NCBI GenBank assembly: GCA_040754425.1
Contig: JBFMCR010000012.1
Span: 67,496-131,495, forward strand
Direction of reading: 5' to 3'
Length of the DNA: 64,000 nt
DNA from: UBA6918 sp040754425
GTDB lineage: Bacteria > Pseudomonadota > Gammaproteobacteria > Burkholderiales > Thiobacillaceae
The translations under genes and the position numbers were made by a program. Positions 55,376 to 63,740 of the stretch are shown here, piece after piece. Below the pieces are notes generated by a model. It saw nothing but the letters and a program-made list of their open reading frames with translations, had not been told where the DNA came from and did no database searches. Position 1 is the stretch's first letter. Every line of letters starts with the position of its first letter.

Positions 55376-55435
55376 TCATGGAGTCAGGGTGGAATGGTGG
55401 CAAGTGATAAAAACCATCGCGGCGGCACGCTCTTC

Positions 55436-55507
55436 ACCTGTCACCTGTCACCCGTCACCTGTCACCTGTCACCTGTCACCCGTCACCTGTCACCCGTCAT
55501 CCGTCAC
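55436..55507. repeat. Heptamer array between fur and recN
   Basis: About 10 units of TCACCTG/TCACCCG on the plus strand, single-armed. Its right end covers the recN stop codon and the last codons (SDG), so the array enters the gene. Confidence 0.85.
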
Positions 55508-57155
55508 TCCCCTCCAGCATTTCCCGCGCATGCCTGAGGGTGGTCTCGGTGATTTCCTGGCCGCCCAGCATGCGGGCGATTTCGCTTACCCGCTCTTCGC
55601 CGCCCAGCGGCCTCACCTGGCTGACGACCTTGTCGCTGCCGGCGAGCTTGCTGACGCGCAAGTGCTGACGGCCGCAGGCCGCGACCTGGGGCAGATGGGT
55701 GACGACCAGCACCTGCCGGCTCCGGCCAAGCTCTGCAAGCCGCCGCCCCACGGCCTCGGCCACCGCACCGCCGATGCCGACGTCGACTTCGTCGAATATC
55801 AGCGTGGGCACCCCGGCCCGGCCTGACAGCGCCGTCTGGATGGCCAGGCTGATGCGCGACAGCTCGCCGCCGGAGGCCACCTTGTCGAGCGGGCCTGGCG
55901 CCAGGGTAGCGTGGCCTGCCACCAGGAAAGCGATTTCCTCCAGGCCGTGCGCATGCGGCTCGCCCGGCGCAAGCCTGACCTCGAAGCGCCCATCGGCGAG
56001 CGACAGTTCCGCCATCGCCCGGCTCACGGCAAGGCCCAGTTCCTTCCCGGCCTGCCGGCGCCTGGCGGAAAGTTTTTTCGCGCTGTCCAGGTAATTTTTT
56101 TCGGCGCGCCCGACCTCGGCCTCCAGGGCCTCGATGTCTTCTTCAGCCGCCAGTTGCTCCAGCCGCGCGAGCCATTCGGCATGGCGCTCCAGCAGCTCCA
56201 CCGTGCCCAGCCGGTGCTTGCGCGACACGCGATGCACTTCGGCCATGCGGCGGTCGAGTTCCGCGAGCCGTTCGGGATCGAGGCTCAGCCGGTCGGCGTA
56301 GCGAAGAATACCGTGGCGGGCTTCCTCCAAATCGCTCAGCGCCGCGTCGAAGAGAGCCTTTTCTTCGGCGAGGCTGGCATCCTTTTCCGCCATGTCCTGC
56401 AACAGCCCCTGCAGGCGGCGAAGGCGGCGCAGCACGCCGTCCTCTTCGTCTTCCAGCCCGGCCAGCAGTTGCGCGCTGGCATCGATCAGGCTGGACATGT
56501 GGGCCTGGCGTCCATGCTCGGCCTGTATCTCGTCCCAGGCGCGCAGGTCGTCGAGCAGCGGGCCGACCTCGGCCAGCGCGGCTTCCAGCCCTTCCCTTTC
56601 CAGCAGCCTGGCGCCGGCTTCCGCGCGTGCCGATGCCAGCCGTCTGTCCGCTTCCTGCCAGTCCTGCCAGGCCTGCCGCGTCGCCGCGGCTTCGTCCTGG
56701 GCGCCGGCGAATTCGTCCAGAAGTTCGCGCTGCACGGCAGGTTTCAGCAAGGCATGGTGGGCATGCTGGCCGTGGATGTCGACCAGTTGCTCGCCCAGTT
56801 CGCGCAACTGCGCCAGCGTCACCTGCGTGCCGTTGATGAAGGCGCGGCTGCGGCTTTCCGCCTCCACGGTGCGGCGCAAAAGGCAGCCTTCTTCCGCGTC
56901 GAGGCCGTTTCCGGACAGCCATGCTTGGACATTGGGAAGATTCGCGGTGTCGAATTCGGCCGTGATCTCCGCGCGCTTGGCGCCATTGCGCACCACGCCG
57001 GATTCGGCGCGGTCGCCCAGCACCAGGGAGAGTGCGTCGACCAGGATGGATTTGCCGGCGCCGGTCTCGCCGGTGAGCACGGTCATGCCGGGCGCAAAAT
57101 CCAGGTCCAGCGATTCGACCAGCACGAAATCGCGGATGGACAGCGCGCGCAGCAT
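55497..57155 (-). CDS. recN: DNA repair protein RecN
   Basis: A 552-residue SMC-like ATPase used in double-strand break repair. Walker A GETGAGKSI (about 29-37), coiled-coil segments (about 150-360), signature VASGGELSRISLA (about 430) and Walker B LIFDEVDVGIGG (about 462) are visible. ATG 57155 (MLRALSIRDFV) overlaps the nadK stop by 4 bases. The last codons are inside a heptamer array. Confidence 0.96.
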   Translation of the reverse strand: MLRALSIRDFVLVESLDLDFAPGMTVLTGETGAGKSILVDALSLVLGDRAESGVVRNGAKRAEITAEFDTANLPNVQAWLSGNGLDAEEGCLLRRTVEAESRSRAFINGTQVTLAQLRELGEQLVDIHGQHAHHALLKPAVQRELLDEFAGAQDEAAATRQAWQDWQEADRRLASARAEAGARLLEREGLEAALAEVGPLLDDLRAWDEIQAEHGRQAHMSSLIDASAQLLAGLEDEEDGVLRRLRRLQGLLQDMAEKDASLAEEKALFDAALSDLEEARHGILRYADRLSLDPERLAELDRRMAEVHRVSRKHRLGTVELLERHAEWLARLEQLAAEEDIEALEAEVGRAEKNYLDSAKKLSARRRQAGKELGLAVSRAMAELSLADGRFEVRLAPGEPHAHGLEEIAFLVAGHATLAPGPLDKVASGGELSRISLAIQTALSGRAGVPTLIFDEVDVGIGGAVAEAVGRRLAELGRSRQVLVVTHLPQVAACGRQHLRVSKLAGSDKVVSQVRPLGGEERVSEIARMLGGQEITETTLRHAREMLEGSDG

Positions 57156-58027
57156 CAGATTTGCCTGCCCCAGTGCAGCTTCTGGCGCAGGGTGTCGTAG
57201 TAGCTGTAATGCTTGGGGTGCAGCAGGGTGACGTTGTAGGGCACGCGGCAGATGCTCACTTTGTCGCCTTTTTGCAGATCGAAATAATTCTGGCCGTCGA
57301 AGTGCACGCGCGCATCGTCGGCATGGTGAATGATGATGTCCACGCGCGACTGGCTGCTCACCACGATCGGACGCGCCGACAGGGTGTGGGGGCAAATCGG
57401 CACCAGGGCGATGGCTTCCAGCGTGGGATAGAGGATGGGGCCGCCGGCGGACATGGCGTAGGCGGTGGAGCCGGTCGGCGTGGCCACCACCAGGCCGTCG
57501 GAACGCTGGGTATAGACGTATTCGTTGTCGATGATGACCTCGAACTCGATCAGGCGTCCGGTGCCGGCTTTGCTTACCACCACGTCGTTGAAGGCCGAGC
57601 CTTCATTGTGCGTGCCGTCCCCGCGCTTGAGCGCAGCGGTCAGCAGCACGCGCTCCTCGGCGTCATACTCGCCGGCCAGCATGCGCGCCAGTTCGGCTTC
57701 CATGTTGCCCACGGTGATGTCGGTGAGAAAACCCAGGCGGCCCTGGTTGACGCCGATCAGCGGCACCGGATAAGGCGCCAGGGCGCGGGCGATGGAAAGC
57801 ATGGTGCCGTCGCCGCCCAGCACGATCACCACTTCGGCCAGGCCCGGCAGTTCGGTCAGGTTGGCCTGCCGGTAGCGCGGATGGTCCAGTACCTTGGCGA
57901 TCTGGCGCGCGAGGATGACCTCGTAGCCGTGTCCGGAAAGAAAATCGGCCAGGCGCTCGACCGATTCCGCCAGCGCGAGGTTGTCGTATTTGCCCACCAG
58001 GGCGACTTTTTTGAAAGATTGCGGCAT
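57155..58027 (-). CDS. nadK: NAD kinase
   Basis: Makes NADP from NAD and ATP. The 290-residue protein has GGDGTMLSIARA (about 70-81), NEGSAFNDVVVSK (about 145) and the Gly-rich TPTGSTAYAMSAGG (about 187). ATG 58027 (MPQSFKKVALVG) is the family start; a longer frame has no support. It is divergent from hrcA and coupled to recN. Confidence 0.96.
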   Translation of the reverse strand: MPQSFKKVALVGKYDNLALAESVERLADFLSGHGYEVILARQIAKVLDHPRYRQANLTELPGLAEVVIVLGGDGTMLSIARALAPYPVPLIGVNQGRLGFLTDITVGNMEAELARMLAGEYDAEERVLLTAALKRGDGTHNEGSAFNDVVVSKAGTGRLIEFEVIIDNEYVYTQRSDGLVVATPTGSTAYAMSAGGPILYPTLEAIALVPICPHTLSARPIVVSSQSRVDIIIHHADDARVHFDGQNYFDLQKGDKVSICRVPYNVTLLHPKHYSYYDTLRQKLHWGRQI

Positions 58028-58095
58028 GCCCCCATTATACGGTTGTAAAATCGTTTGGAACCTGTCCTTGAACACCGCCAAGACCTTATGCCGAC

Positions 58096-59112
58096 ATGCT
58101 GACCGAGCGCGCGCGCATCCTGCTGAAAACCCTGATCGAACGCCACATCGTCGAGGGCGAGCCGGTGGGTTCGCGTACCCTGGCGCGCCACGCCGGACTG
58201 GACCTGTCGCCGGCCAGCATCCGCAACATCATGGCCGACCTCGAAGACATGGGCTTCGTCACCAGCCCCCACACCTCGGCCGGGCGCGTGCCCACGCCGC
58301 GCGGCTATCGCTTCTTCGTCGACACGCTGCTGACCGTGCGCCCCCTCGAACAGGGCGCGCTGGGCGAAATGCAGCGCCAGCTCGCACCCGACGATCCGCA
58401 AAAGCTGCTGTCCACCGCCTCCAACCTGCTGTCCGAACTGACCCATTTCGCCGGCCTGGTGATGACGCCGCGCCGCAACCCCGCCTGCCGCCAGATCGAG
58501 TTCCTCAGCCTGTCGGAAAAGCGCGTGTTGCTGATCATCGTGACCCATGAGGGCGAAGTGGAAAACCGCGTCATCCTCACCGAACAGCCTTACACCCAGG
58601 CCCAGCTCACCGAGGCGGCCAACTACTTCAACCACCATTTCGCCGGCCACACCTTCGACGAGATGCGCGCGGGCCTCAAGGCCGAACTCGGCCGCATGCG
58701 CGACGACATGCAGACCCTGATGACCGCCGCGGTCAATGCCGGCTCCGAAGCACTGGAAGGCCAGCGCGAGGCGGTGGTGGTATCCGGCAGCCGCAAGCTG
58801 CTGGACGTGCAGGACCTCTCCGCCAACATGCAGAACCTGCGCCGCCTGTTCGATGCCTTCGAGCAGAAGACCACGCTGCTGCAATTGCTGGAACAGTCGC
58901 GCGCAGCCCAGGGCGTGCAGATTTTCATCGGCGGCGAATCCGACACCCTGCCGCTGGACGAATGCAGCCTGGTCACCGCACCCTACGAAGTCGACGGCCA
59001 GGTGGTCGGCACGCTCGGCGTGGTCGGCCCCACCCGCATGGCCTACGAGCGCGTGATCCCGATCGTCGATGTCACCGCACGACTGCTGTCGAACGCGCTC
59101 TCCTACCATTGA
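58096..59112 (+). CDS. hrcA: Heat-inducible repressor HrcA
   Basis: Represses groE and dnaK-type genes at CIRCE operators. The 338-residue protein has the N-terminal winged helix (TERARILLKTLIERHIVEGEPVGSRTL split over 2-27, and SPASIRNIMADLEDMGFV) and the typical AGRVPTPRGYRFFVD. No CIRCE sequence is visible upstream, so it may not control itself here. It is divergent from nadK and followed by hemH. Confidence 0.94.
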   Translation: MLTERARILLKTLIERHIVEGEPVGSRTLARHAGLDLSPASIRNIMADLEDMGFVTSPHTSAGRVPTPRGYRFFVDTLLTVRPLEQGALGEMQRQLAPDDPQKLLSTASNLLSELTHFAGLVMTPRRNPACRQIEFLSLSEKRVLLIIVTHEGEVENRVILTEQPYTQAQLTEAANYFNHHFAGHTFDEMRAGLKAELGRMRDDMQTLMTAAVNAGSEALEGQREAVVVSGSRKLLDVQDLSANMQNLRRLFDAFEQKTTLLQLLEQSRAAQGVQIFIGGESDTLPLDECSLVTAPYEVDGQVVGTLGVVGPTRMAYERVIPIVDVTARLLSNALSYH

Positions 59113-59125
59113 CTTGAAAAAATCA

Positions 59126-59232
59126 GCCACAGAGGGCACAGAGAACACAGAGGAGCTGCACCCCGGAGGCTCACCCCGCATGAGCATGGTTGATTGCGAA
59201 AGCCCTGTTTTTTTCTCTGCATCCCCTGTGGC
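59126..59232. repeat. Nonamer-arm element, hrcA-hemH gap
   Basis: The left arm (59126-59153) is three CACAGAG-type units (CCACAGAGG, GCACAGAG, ACACAGAGG); the right arm (59212-59232) has CTCTGC and CCCCTGTGGC. The arms are inverse. The core (about 59154-59211) has no gene. Confidence 0.6.
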
Positions 59233-59254
59233 CAGAAGCGAGACTTAAGGATCA

Positions 59255-60358
59255 ATGCGCTATCTGCAAGAACCAGAATTCCGTCACGGCACGGCCACCC
59301 GCCCCGGCGTGCTGATGATCAACCTGGGCACGCCGGACGCGCCTACTGCGCCGGCGCTCAGGCGCTACCTCAGGCAATTCCTGTCCGATCCGCGCGTGGT
59401 CGAGATTCCGCGCCCGATCTGGTGGCCGATCCTGAACGGCATCATCCTCAACGTGCGCCCGAAAAAATCCGCCGCCAAGTACGCCTCGGTGTGGATGAAG
59501 GAAGGCTCTCCGCTGAAAGTGCACACGGAAAGGCAGGCGGCGCTGCTCAAAGGCTGGATCGGGGAGAGAACCGGCCAGGACATCGCGGTCGAATACGCCA
59601 TGCGCTACGGCTCGCCCTCGATCGCCGCGGGGCTCGATACGCTCAAGGCCGCCGGCTGCGACCGCATCCTGCTTTTGCCCATGTATCCGCAGTACGCGGC
59701 CTCCACCACTGCCAGCGCCAATGACGCCGCCTTCGCGCATCTGCAAAAGACCCGCAATGCGCCGGCGCTGCGTACCATCCGCCACTATCATGACGACCCC
59801 GGCTACATCGGCGCGCTGGCCGCGAGCGTGCGCGAATACTGGCGGCAGAACGAACGCCCCGACGTGTTGGTGATGAGCTTTCACGGCTTGCCGCGCTACA
59901 CCCTGGACAAGGGCGATCCCTACCACTGCGAATGCCAAAAGACCGGCCGCCTGCTGGCGGAGGCGCTGGGACTTTCCGACGAGCAGTACCGCATCACCTT
60001 CCAGTCGCGCTTCGGCCGCGCCGAATGGCTCAAGCCCTATACCGACAAGACCCTCGCGGAACTCGCGCGCCGGGGTGTTCGGCACGTGCAGACCGTGTGC
60101 CCGGGCTTTCCCGCCGACTGCCTGGAAACCCTGGAAGAAATCGCCATGGAAGGCAAGGAAACCTTCCTCAACGCCGGCGGCAGGACTTATGCCTACATCC
60201 CTGCCCTCAACGAATCCCCGCGCTGGATCGACGCTCTGGGCGAGATCGCGCTTGCCAATCTCGGCGGCTGGCTCGTGACGGGCGCCGATTCTTCCGCGCA
60301 GAAATCCGCGCTCGATGCCACCGCCCGACGCGCCCTGCAAATGGGCGCGAAGGCTTGA
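59255..60358 (+). CDS. hemH: Ferrochelatase HemH
   Basis: Inserts iron into protoporphyrin IX as the last step of heme synthesis. The 367-residue protein has MINLGTPDAPTAPALRRYLRQFL split over about 21-43, the catalytic-site SFHGLPRYTLDKGDPYHCE (about 208-226) with its His, and FQSRFGRAEWLKPYTD (about 248). ATG at 59255 follows TTAAGGAT. Heme demand from nirS and the cytochromes in the window fits, but no direct link is seen. Confidence 0.96.
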   Translation: MRYLQEPEFRHGTATRPGVLMINLGTPDAPTAPALRRYLRQFLSDPRVVEIPRPIWWPILNGIILNVRPKKSAAKYASVWMKEGSPLKVHTERQAALLKGWIGERTGQDIAVEYAMRYGSPSIAAGLDTLKAAGCDRILLLPMYPQYAASTTASANDAAFAHLQKTRNAPALRTIRHYHDDPGYIGALAASVREYWRQNERPDVLVMSFHGLPRYTLDKGDPYHCECQKTGRLLAEALGLSDEQYRITFQSRFGRAEWLKPYTDKTLAELARRGVRHVQTVCPGFPADCLETLEEIAMEGKETFLNAGGRTYAYIPALNESPRWIDALGEIALANLGGWLVTGADSSAQKSALDATARRALQMGAKA

Positions 60359-60459
60359 CGCACAAGGAAGTCCAAGCGGACTTCAACGTCCCGAATAACC
60401 AAAGCATATAAGTGTTTGCTGTTGGACTTTCTGAAAATACTAGTTAAAAATAGTCTTTA

Positions 60460-60484
60460 AGGACTAATCTGACAGATTAGTCCT
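60460..60484. promoter_or_regulatory. Perfect 25-base palindrome before the sulfide dehydrogenase genes
   Basis: AGGACTAATCTG-A-CAGATTAGTCCT is an exact inverted repeat with one centre base, 76 bases before the cytochrome c gene; GTTTTGATTTT follows it. It may be an operator for the fcc pair or a terminator for hemH. A hairpin GAAGTCC-AAGC-GGACTTC (60367-60384) lies nearer to hemH. The AT-rich stretch 60420-60458 in front of it could hold a promoter. Confidence 0.6.
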
Positions 60485-60559
60485 GTTTTGATTTTCAGCC
60501 CTGGCAAAAGGGCAAATTCCGATCAACCAACAAGAGAACACTCAATTCGGAGAAGTCTT

Positions 60560-60853
60560 ATGCACAAGATACTGATCCTGCTTGCCGCAAGCGCCACACT
60601 GTTTGGCGCAAACGCCTATGCCGTGGACCGCGGCGAACTGCTGGCCTCCACCTGCATGTCCTGCCACGGCGCAGGCGGCAAAAGCAAGGGCGCCATCCCC
60701 ACGATTGCCGGCCTGGACAAAGCCTACATCGTCAAATCCCTGCAGGATTTCAAATCGGGTGCGCGCTCCGCCTCTGTGATGCAACGCCATTCCAAGGGCT
60801 ATACCGACGAAGAGTTCGCCCTGATGGCCGACTATCTCTCCAAACTCAAATGA
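60560..60853 (+). CDS. Small cytochrome c, likely sulfide dehydrogenase cytochrome subunit
   Basis: A 97-residue periplasmic monoheme cytochrome. Signal peptide 1-21 (ending AYA), heme site CMSCH (32-36), distal Met probably in SASVMQRHSKGYTDEE (about 73). It is followed 29 bases later by the FccB-type flavoprotein, so it is the electron acceptor in flavocytochrome c sulfide dehydrogenase (FccA role). Most FccA have one or two hemes; this is a single-heme form. ATG at 60560 has GGAG 9 bases upstream. Confidence 0.85.
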   Translation: MHKILILLAASATLFGANAYAVDRGELLASTCMSCHGAGGKSKGAIPTIAGLDKAYIVKSLQDFKSGARSASVMQRHSKGYTDEEFALMADYLSKLK

Positions 60854-60882
60854 CCCGGACGCACAACAAGGAGAACTGAAAC

Positions 60883-62148
60883 ATGAGCATCAATCGTCGC
60901 GATTTTCTGAAAGTGTCCGGTGCGGGTGCGGCAGCCGCCCTGCTCGCAGGTTGCGCCACCACCGCATCCGGCGGCAAACCCAGGGTCGTCGTGGTCGGCG
61001 CCGGCTACGGCGGCGCCACCTGCGCCAAGTACCTGCGCAAATGGGGCCCCAACATCGACGTCACCCTGATCGAGCCCAACGACAAGTTCGTGTCCTGCCC
61101 CCGCTCCAACCTGGTGATCGGCGGCCTGCGCAACATGGACTACCTCACCCACGGCTACGACAACCTGCCCAGGCACGGCATCAAGATGGTGAAAGACATG
61201 GTCGTCGCCATCGACCCGGCCAAGCGCACCGTCACCACCAAGGGCGGCCACACCTTCGGCTACGACCGCCTGGTGCTGGCCCCCGGCATCGACGTTCGCA
61301 CCGACACCATCAAGGGCTACCGGGAAGCCGAGGCCGCCAGCAAGGTGGTGCATGCCTGGAAGGCCGGCCCGCAGACCGCCCTGCTGAGAAAACAGATCGA
61401 GTCCATGCCCGACGGCGGCGTGTTCGTCATGGGCATCCCCGGCACCCCCTACCGCTGCCCGCCCGGACCCTACGAGCGCATCTCCCTGGTGGCCAACTAC
61501 CTGAAGAAGCACAAGCCCAAGTCCAAGATCATCGTGCTGGACAGCAACCCCGACATCGTGTCGAAGAAGCCGCTGTTCACCTGGGCCTGGAACAGCTTCT
61601 ATGCCGGCATAGTCGAATACCGTGGTGCCAATGCCGTCACCGGCGTCGACGGCAACCGCATGGTGGCATCCACCGAGTTTGATGACATCAAGGCGGACGT
61701 CATGAACGTGGTGCCGCGCCAGCGCGCCGGCGAACTCTGCGCCCTGGCCGGCGTGCGCAATGACGCCGGCGGCAACTGGTGCGCGGTCAACTTCACCACC
61801 TTTGAGTCCACCGCCGTGCCCAATGTGCACATCATCGGCGACTCGGTTTCGGCGTCACTGCCGAAATCGGGGCACATGGCGACCAACCACGCCAAGATCT
61901 GCGCCGCCGCCATCGTCGAACTGCTGGCCGGCCGCCAGCCCGAAGCCGCGCCGGTGATCGCCAACACCTGCTACTCCGACACTTCCGACACCACCGGCGG
62001 CCATGTCGCCAACGTGTATCGTTACAACGCGGAGAAGAAGGCCTACATCGACGCCGGCGGCGGCGGTGCCACCCCGAAGGGTGACGAACTCAACCACGCC
62101 TATGCCGAGTCCTGGGCGCAGAACATCTGGTCAGAAGTTCTGAGCTGA
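60883..62148 (+). CDS. fccB: Sulfide dehydrogenase flavoprotein FccB
   Basis: A 421-residue FAD protein that oxidises sulfide to sulfur in the periplasm and passes electrons to the cytochrome subunit. The N-terminus is a Tat signal (RRDFLK then a hydrophobic stretch ending in LLAGC), followed by Rossmann VVVVGAGYGGATCAKYL (about 35-51). Two Cys that fit the redox pair are in YRCPPGPYERI (about 191) and NTCYSDTS (about 363). The C-terminal FCSD-type domain is present. It overlaps nothing and is followed by a strong terminator. Confidence 0.93.
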   Translation: MSINRRDFLKVSGAGAAAALLAGCATTASGGKPRVVVVGAGYGGATCAKYLRKWGPNIDVTLIEPNDKFVSCPRSNLVIGGLRNMDYLTHGYDNLPRHGIKMVKDMVVAIDPAKRTVTTKGGHTFGYDRLVLAPGIDVRTDTIKGYREAEAASKVVHAWKAGPQTALLRKQIESMPDGGVFVMGIPGTPYRCPPGPYERISLVANYLKKHKPKSKIIVLDSNPDIVSKKPLFTWAWNSFYAGIVEYRGANAVTGVDGNRMVASTEFDDIKADVMNVVPRQRAGELCALAGVRNDAGGNWCAVNFTTFESTAVPNVHIIGDSVSASLPKSGHMATNHAKICAAAIVELLAGRQPEAAPVIANTCYSDTSDTTGGHVANVYRYNAEKKAYIDAGGGGATPKGDELNHAYAESWAQNIWSEVLS

Positions 62149-62172
62149 TTCCGTGTGTGAGTGACCATGTTA

Positions 62173-62197
62173 GCGGGGCACATGCCCCGCTTTTTTT
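62173..62197 (+). terminator. Terminator of the fcc pair
   Basis: GCGGGGCA/TGCCCCGC, an 8-bp perfect palindromic stem, is followed by seven Ts, 24 bases after the fccB stop. Confidence 0.93.
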
Positions 62198-62205
62198 ATG
62201 CGCGC

Positions 62206-62328
62206 CTATCGGAAACTCAAGCCCGGCTGCTTCAAAAACTCGATTTCCTCAGGAGTCCGGATGCGTCCCAGAATCGCGTTTCGGTGCGGATAGCGGCCGA
62301 ACCGGACGATGATTGCCTTGTGCAGGGC
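62206..62328 (-). pseudogene. DUF924 gene remnant (C-terminus only)
   Basis: On the minus strand a frame reads ALHKAIIVRFGRYPHRN, AILGRIRTPEEIEFLKQP and GLSFR then stop at 62206-62208. This matches the C-terminal signature of DUF924 proteins (RFGRFPHRNAxLGRxSTPEEIxFL). Upstream of it an in-frame stop (TGA) and AT-rich DNA follow, with no start, so about 40 residues of a roughly 180-residue gene remain. Confidence 0.7.
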
Positions 62329-62412
62329 TCATCCATTATCGAGTAAGAAAAACCGACAACACCTACCTATACTTTCATTAATTGATTTTGTGTATAATTT
62401 CGCCTTCTCAGC

Positions 62413-62489
62413 GCGCCCGTAGCTCAGCTGGATAGAGTACCTGGCTACGAACCAGGGGGTCAGGAGTTCGAATCTCTTCGGGCGCGCCA
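62413..62489 (+). tRNA. tRNA-Arg (ACG)
   Basis: 77 nt with encoded CCA. Acceptor GCGCCCG pairs with CGGGCGC; D-arm AGCTCAGCTGGATAGAGT, anticodon loop CTACGAA (anticodon ACG), T-arm GAGTTCGAATCTC. Confidence 0.96.
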
Positions 62490-62496
62490 TTCAAAC

Positions 62497-62530
62497 AAAA
62501 AGGCTTGCATTGCTGCAAGCCTTTTTCTTT
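62497..62530 (+). terminator. Terminator after tRNA-Arg
   Basis: AAAAAGGCTTGCA-TTGC-TGCAAGCCTTTTT: 13-bp perfect stem ending in a T-run. It could also end transcription of the comEA-like gene from the other strand. Confidence 0.93.
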
Positions 62531-62564
62531 TGCCTGTTCCGGCAAGACGGAGCGGCTAGAAGGA

Positions 62565-62873
62565 CTACTGGGGCGCTTTCGTCGAACTCTTCGCCCCCGG
62601 CTTGCCGACTGCGGAATTGTCAGTCTCAACTACCAGTTCAGCCTTCAATTTCTCAACACTGGCCTTGCCGAATCCCTTCACTTTGTCCAGTTCATCAACA
62701 GACTTGAAAGGGCCGTTCTTTTCACGGTATTCGATGATCGCCTTCGCCTTGGAGGGTCCCAGGCCCTTCACGCTTTCAAGTTCGGATTGCGTCGCGGTGT
62801 TTATATTTACCGCAGCCCAGCTTGTACCCACCAGGAAAAACATCAGGCCAAACAACTTCATGATCGATTTCAT
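62565..62873 (-). CDS. ComEA-like helix-hairpin-helix protein
   Basis: A 102-residue secreted protein. Signal peptide 1-20 (FLVGTSWA), then VNINTATQSELESVKGLGPSKAKAIIEYR split over about 22-50 and VDELDKVKGFGKASVEKLK (about 58-76), the two helix-hairpin-helix motifs of ComEA-type DNA-binding proteins. The C-terminal 25 residues are a charged, low-complexity tail. Such small forms take up or hold DNA in the periplasm. No competence genes are seen nearby. Confidence 0.9.
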   Translation of the reverse strand: MKSIMKLFGLMFFLVGTSWAAVNINTATQSELESVKGLGPSKAKAIIEYREKNGPFKSVDELDKVKGFGKASVEKLKAELVVETDNSAVGKPGAKSSTKAPQ

Positions 62874-63086
62874 CTTTTTGTTCGCTCCATGAAAATTGAA
62901 CGAATAAATTCATGCTTGTGTGGGCTTTCCCACATGCATAAATTAACCTTTCCCGATAGCAGCCGTCAAGATTCCCGAAAGCCGCATTTCATCTGCCGCA
63001 AGGGTAAGCCAGCAAGCATCTTGGAGGCATCGTGATAGGGGCGGATTCAAGCGGCCGCGCGAGCGGCCCTGATCTGAAGCAAGAGC
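62874..63086. other. Gap between comEA-like gene and IS3 remnant
   Basis: No gene is supported here. A short hairpin TGTGGG-CTTT-CCCACA (62919-62934) lies 45 bases upstream of the comEA start. Further right (63048-63066) is a GC-rich stretch with GCGGCCGCGCGAGCGGCC. The AT-rich 62890-62910 could hold the comEA promoter. Confidence 0.4.
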
Positions 63087-63284
63087 ATGGCAAGAAGGAA
63101 ACGGCGGAACCACTCACCGGCGTTCAAGGCGCAAGTCGCGCTGGCGGCCCTCAAAGGGGACAAGACGCTGGCCGAACTGCCCCAGCAGCACGACATCCAT
63201 CCGAACCAGATCACGGAATGCCAGGCCCTCGGCCTGGCGCGCTCGACGGCCTACTACACGCCGAAGCCGGCCTCATTCGCGTAA
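63087..63284 (+). pseudogene. IS3-family transposase remnant (OrfA fused to OrfB end)
   Basis: The 65-residue frame starts as IS3 OrfA (RRKRRNHSPAFKAQVALA, ALKGDKTLAEL, DIHPNQITEC) and then switches within a few residues to the OrfB start motif (CQALGLARSTAYY), so the middle of the element has been deleted. No terminal inverted repeats are clear. It lies directly between the comEA-like gene and the rRNA terminator. Confidence 0.8.
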
Positions 63285-63364
63285 CCCTTGCGCCACGGCA
63301 ATATCCTCAGGCCCCAGGTCAAGGATGGACGCACCACTTTGCTGTATTGCTCCGGCGCTGAAGG

Positions 63365-63397
63365 CAAAAAAGCCCTCCGAATGGAGGGCTTTTTTTG
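63365..63397 (-). terminator. Terminator of the rRNA operon
   Basis: AAAAAAGCCCTCCATTCGGAGGGCTTTTTT (minus strand), split as a 7-bp stem AGCCCTCC/GGAGGGCT with T-run, follows the 5S gene. It is symmetric and would also work on the plus strand. Confidence 0.92.
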
Positions 63398-63404
63398 GTG
63401 AAGG

Positions 63405-63521
63405 TGTCTGACGATGACCTACTTTCGCAAGCGGTGAGCTCACTATCATTGGCGCGAAGGCGTTTCACGGTCCTGTTCGGGATGGGAAGGCGTGGGGCCA
63501 CCTTGCTATGGTCGTCAGACG
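63405..63521 (-). rRNA. 5S ribosomal RNA
   Basis: About 117 nt. Helix I is GTCTGACGA/TCGTCAGAC; internal stretches GACCATAGCAAGG, CATCCCGAACAGG and GTAGGTCATC match the 5S consensus. Transcribed leftward, after the 23S gene. Ends are placed to within a few bases. Confidence 0.95.
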
Positions 63522-63740
63522 TAACTTTCGGGGTACGGGCTACGGGATGCAGGCTACAGACTCCGCATCATCGAGCCGCCCCAGTATCTGGCGGGCGTCT
63601 TAAACTATTGGGAAGAAGGTTGGGTTGGTGCTGTATCAATTTATTTAACCGAACGTGTCTTAAGGCTTCAGTTGCCGGTTTGCAGGGCTTTCTGATCCCT
63701 GATTCCTGACCTTTGATACCTGTTGACTCAAAATTATAGG
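63522..63740 (-). other. 5S-23S spacer with heptamer repeat
   Basis: 219 bases without a tRNA or gene. At about 63690-63721 there are four heptamer-type units (CTGATCC, CTGATTC, CTGACCT, TTGATAC), the same family as in the isc and nuo gaps. The rest shows nothing recognisable. Confidence 0.6.

Noticed and set aside
58040..58095. CIRCE operator before hrcA
   Set aside because: The TTAGCACTC-N9-GAGTGCTAA pattern is not present in the nadK-hrcA gap.
63032..63361. Longer frame overlapping the IS3 remnant
   Set aside because: It is the wrong frame; transposase similarity is only in the frame at 63087-63284.
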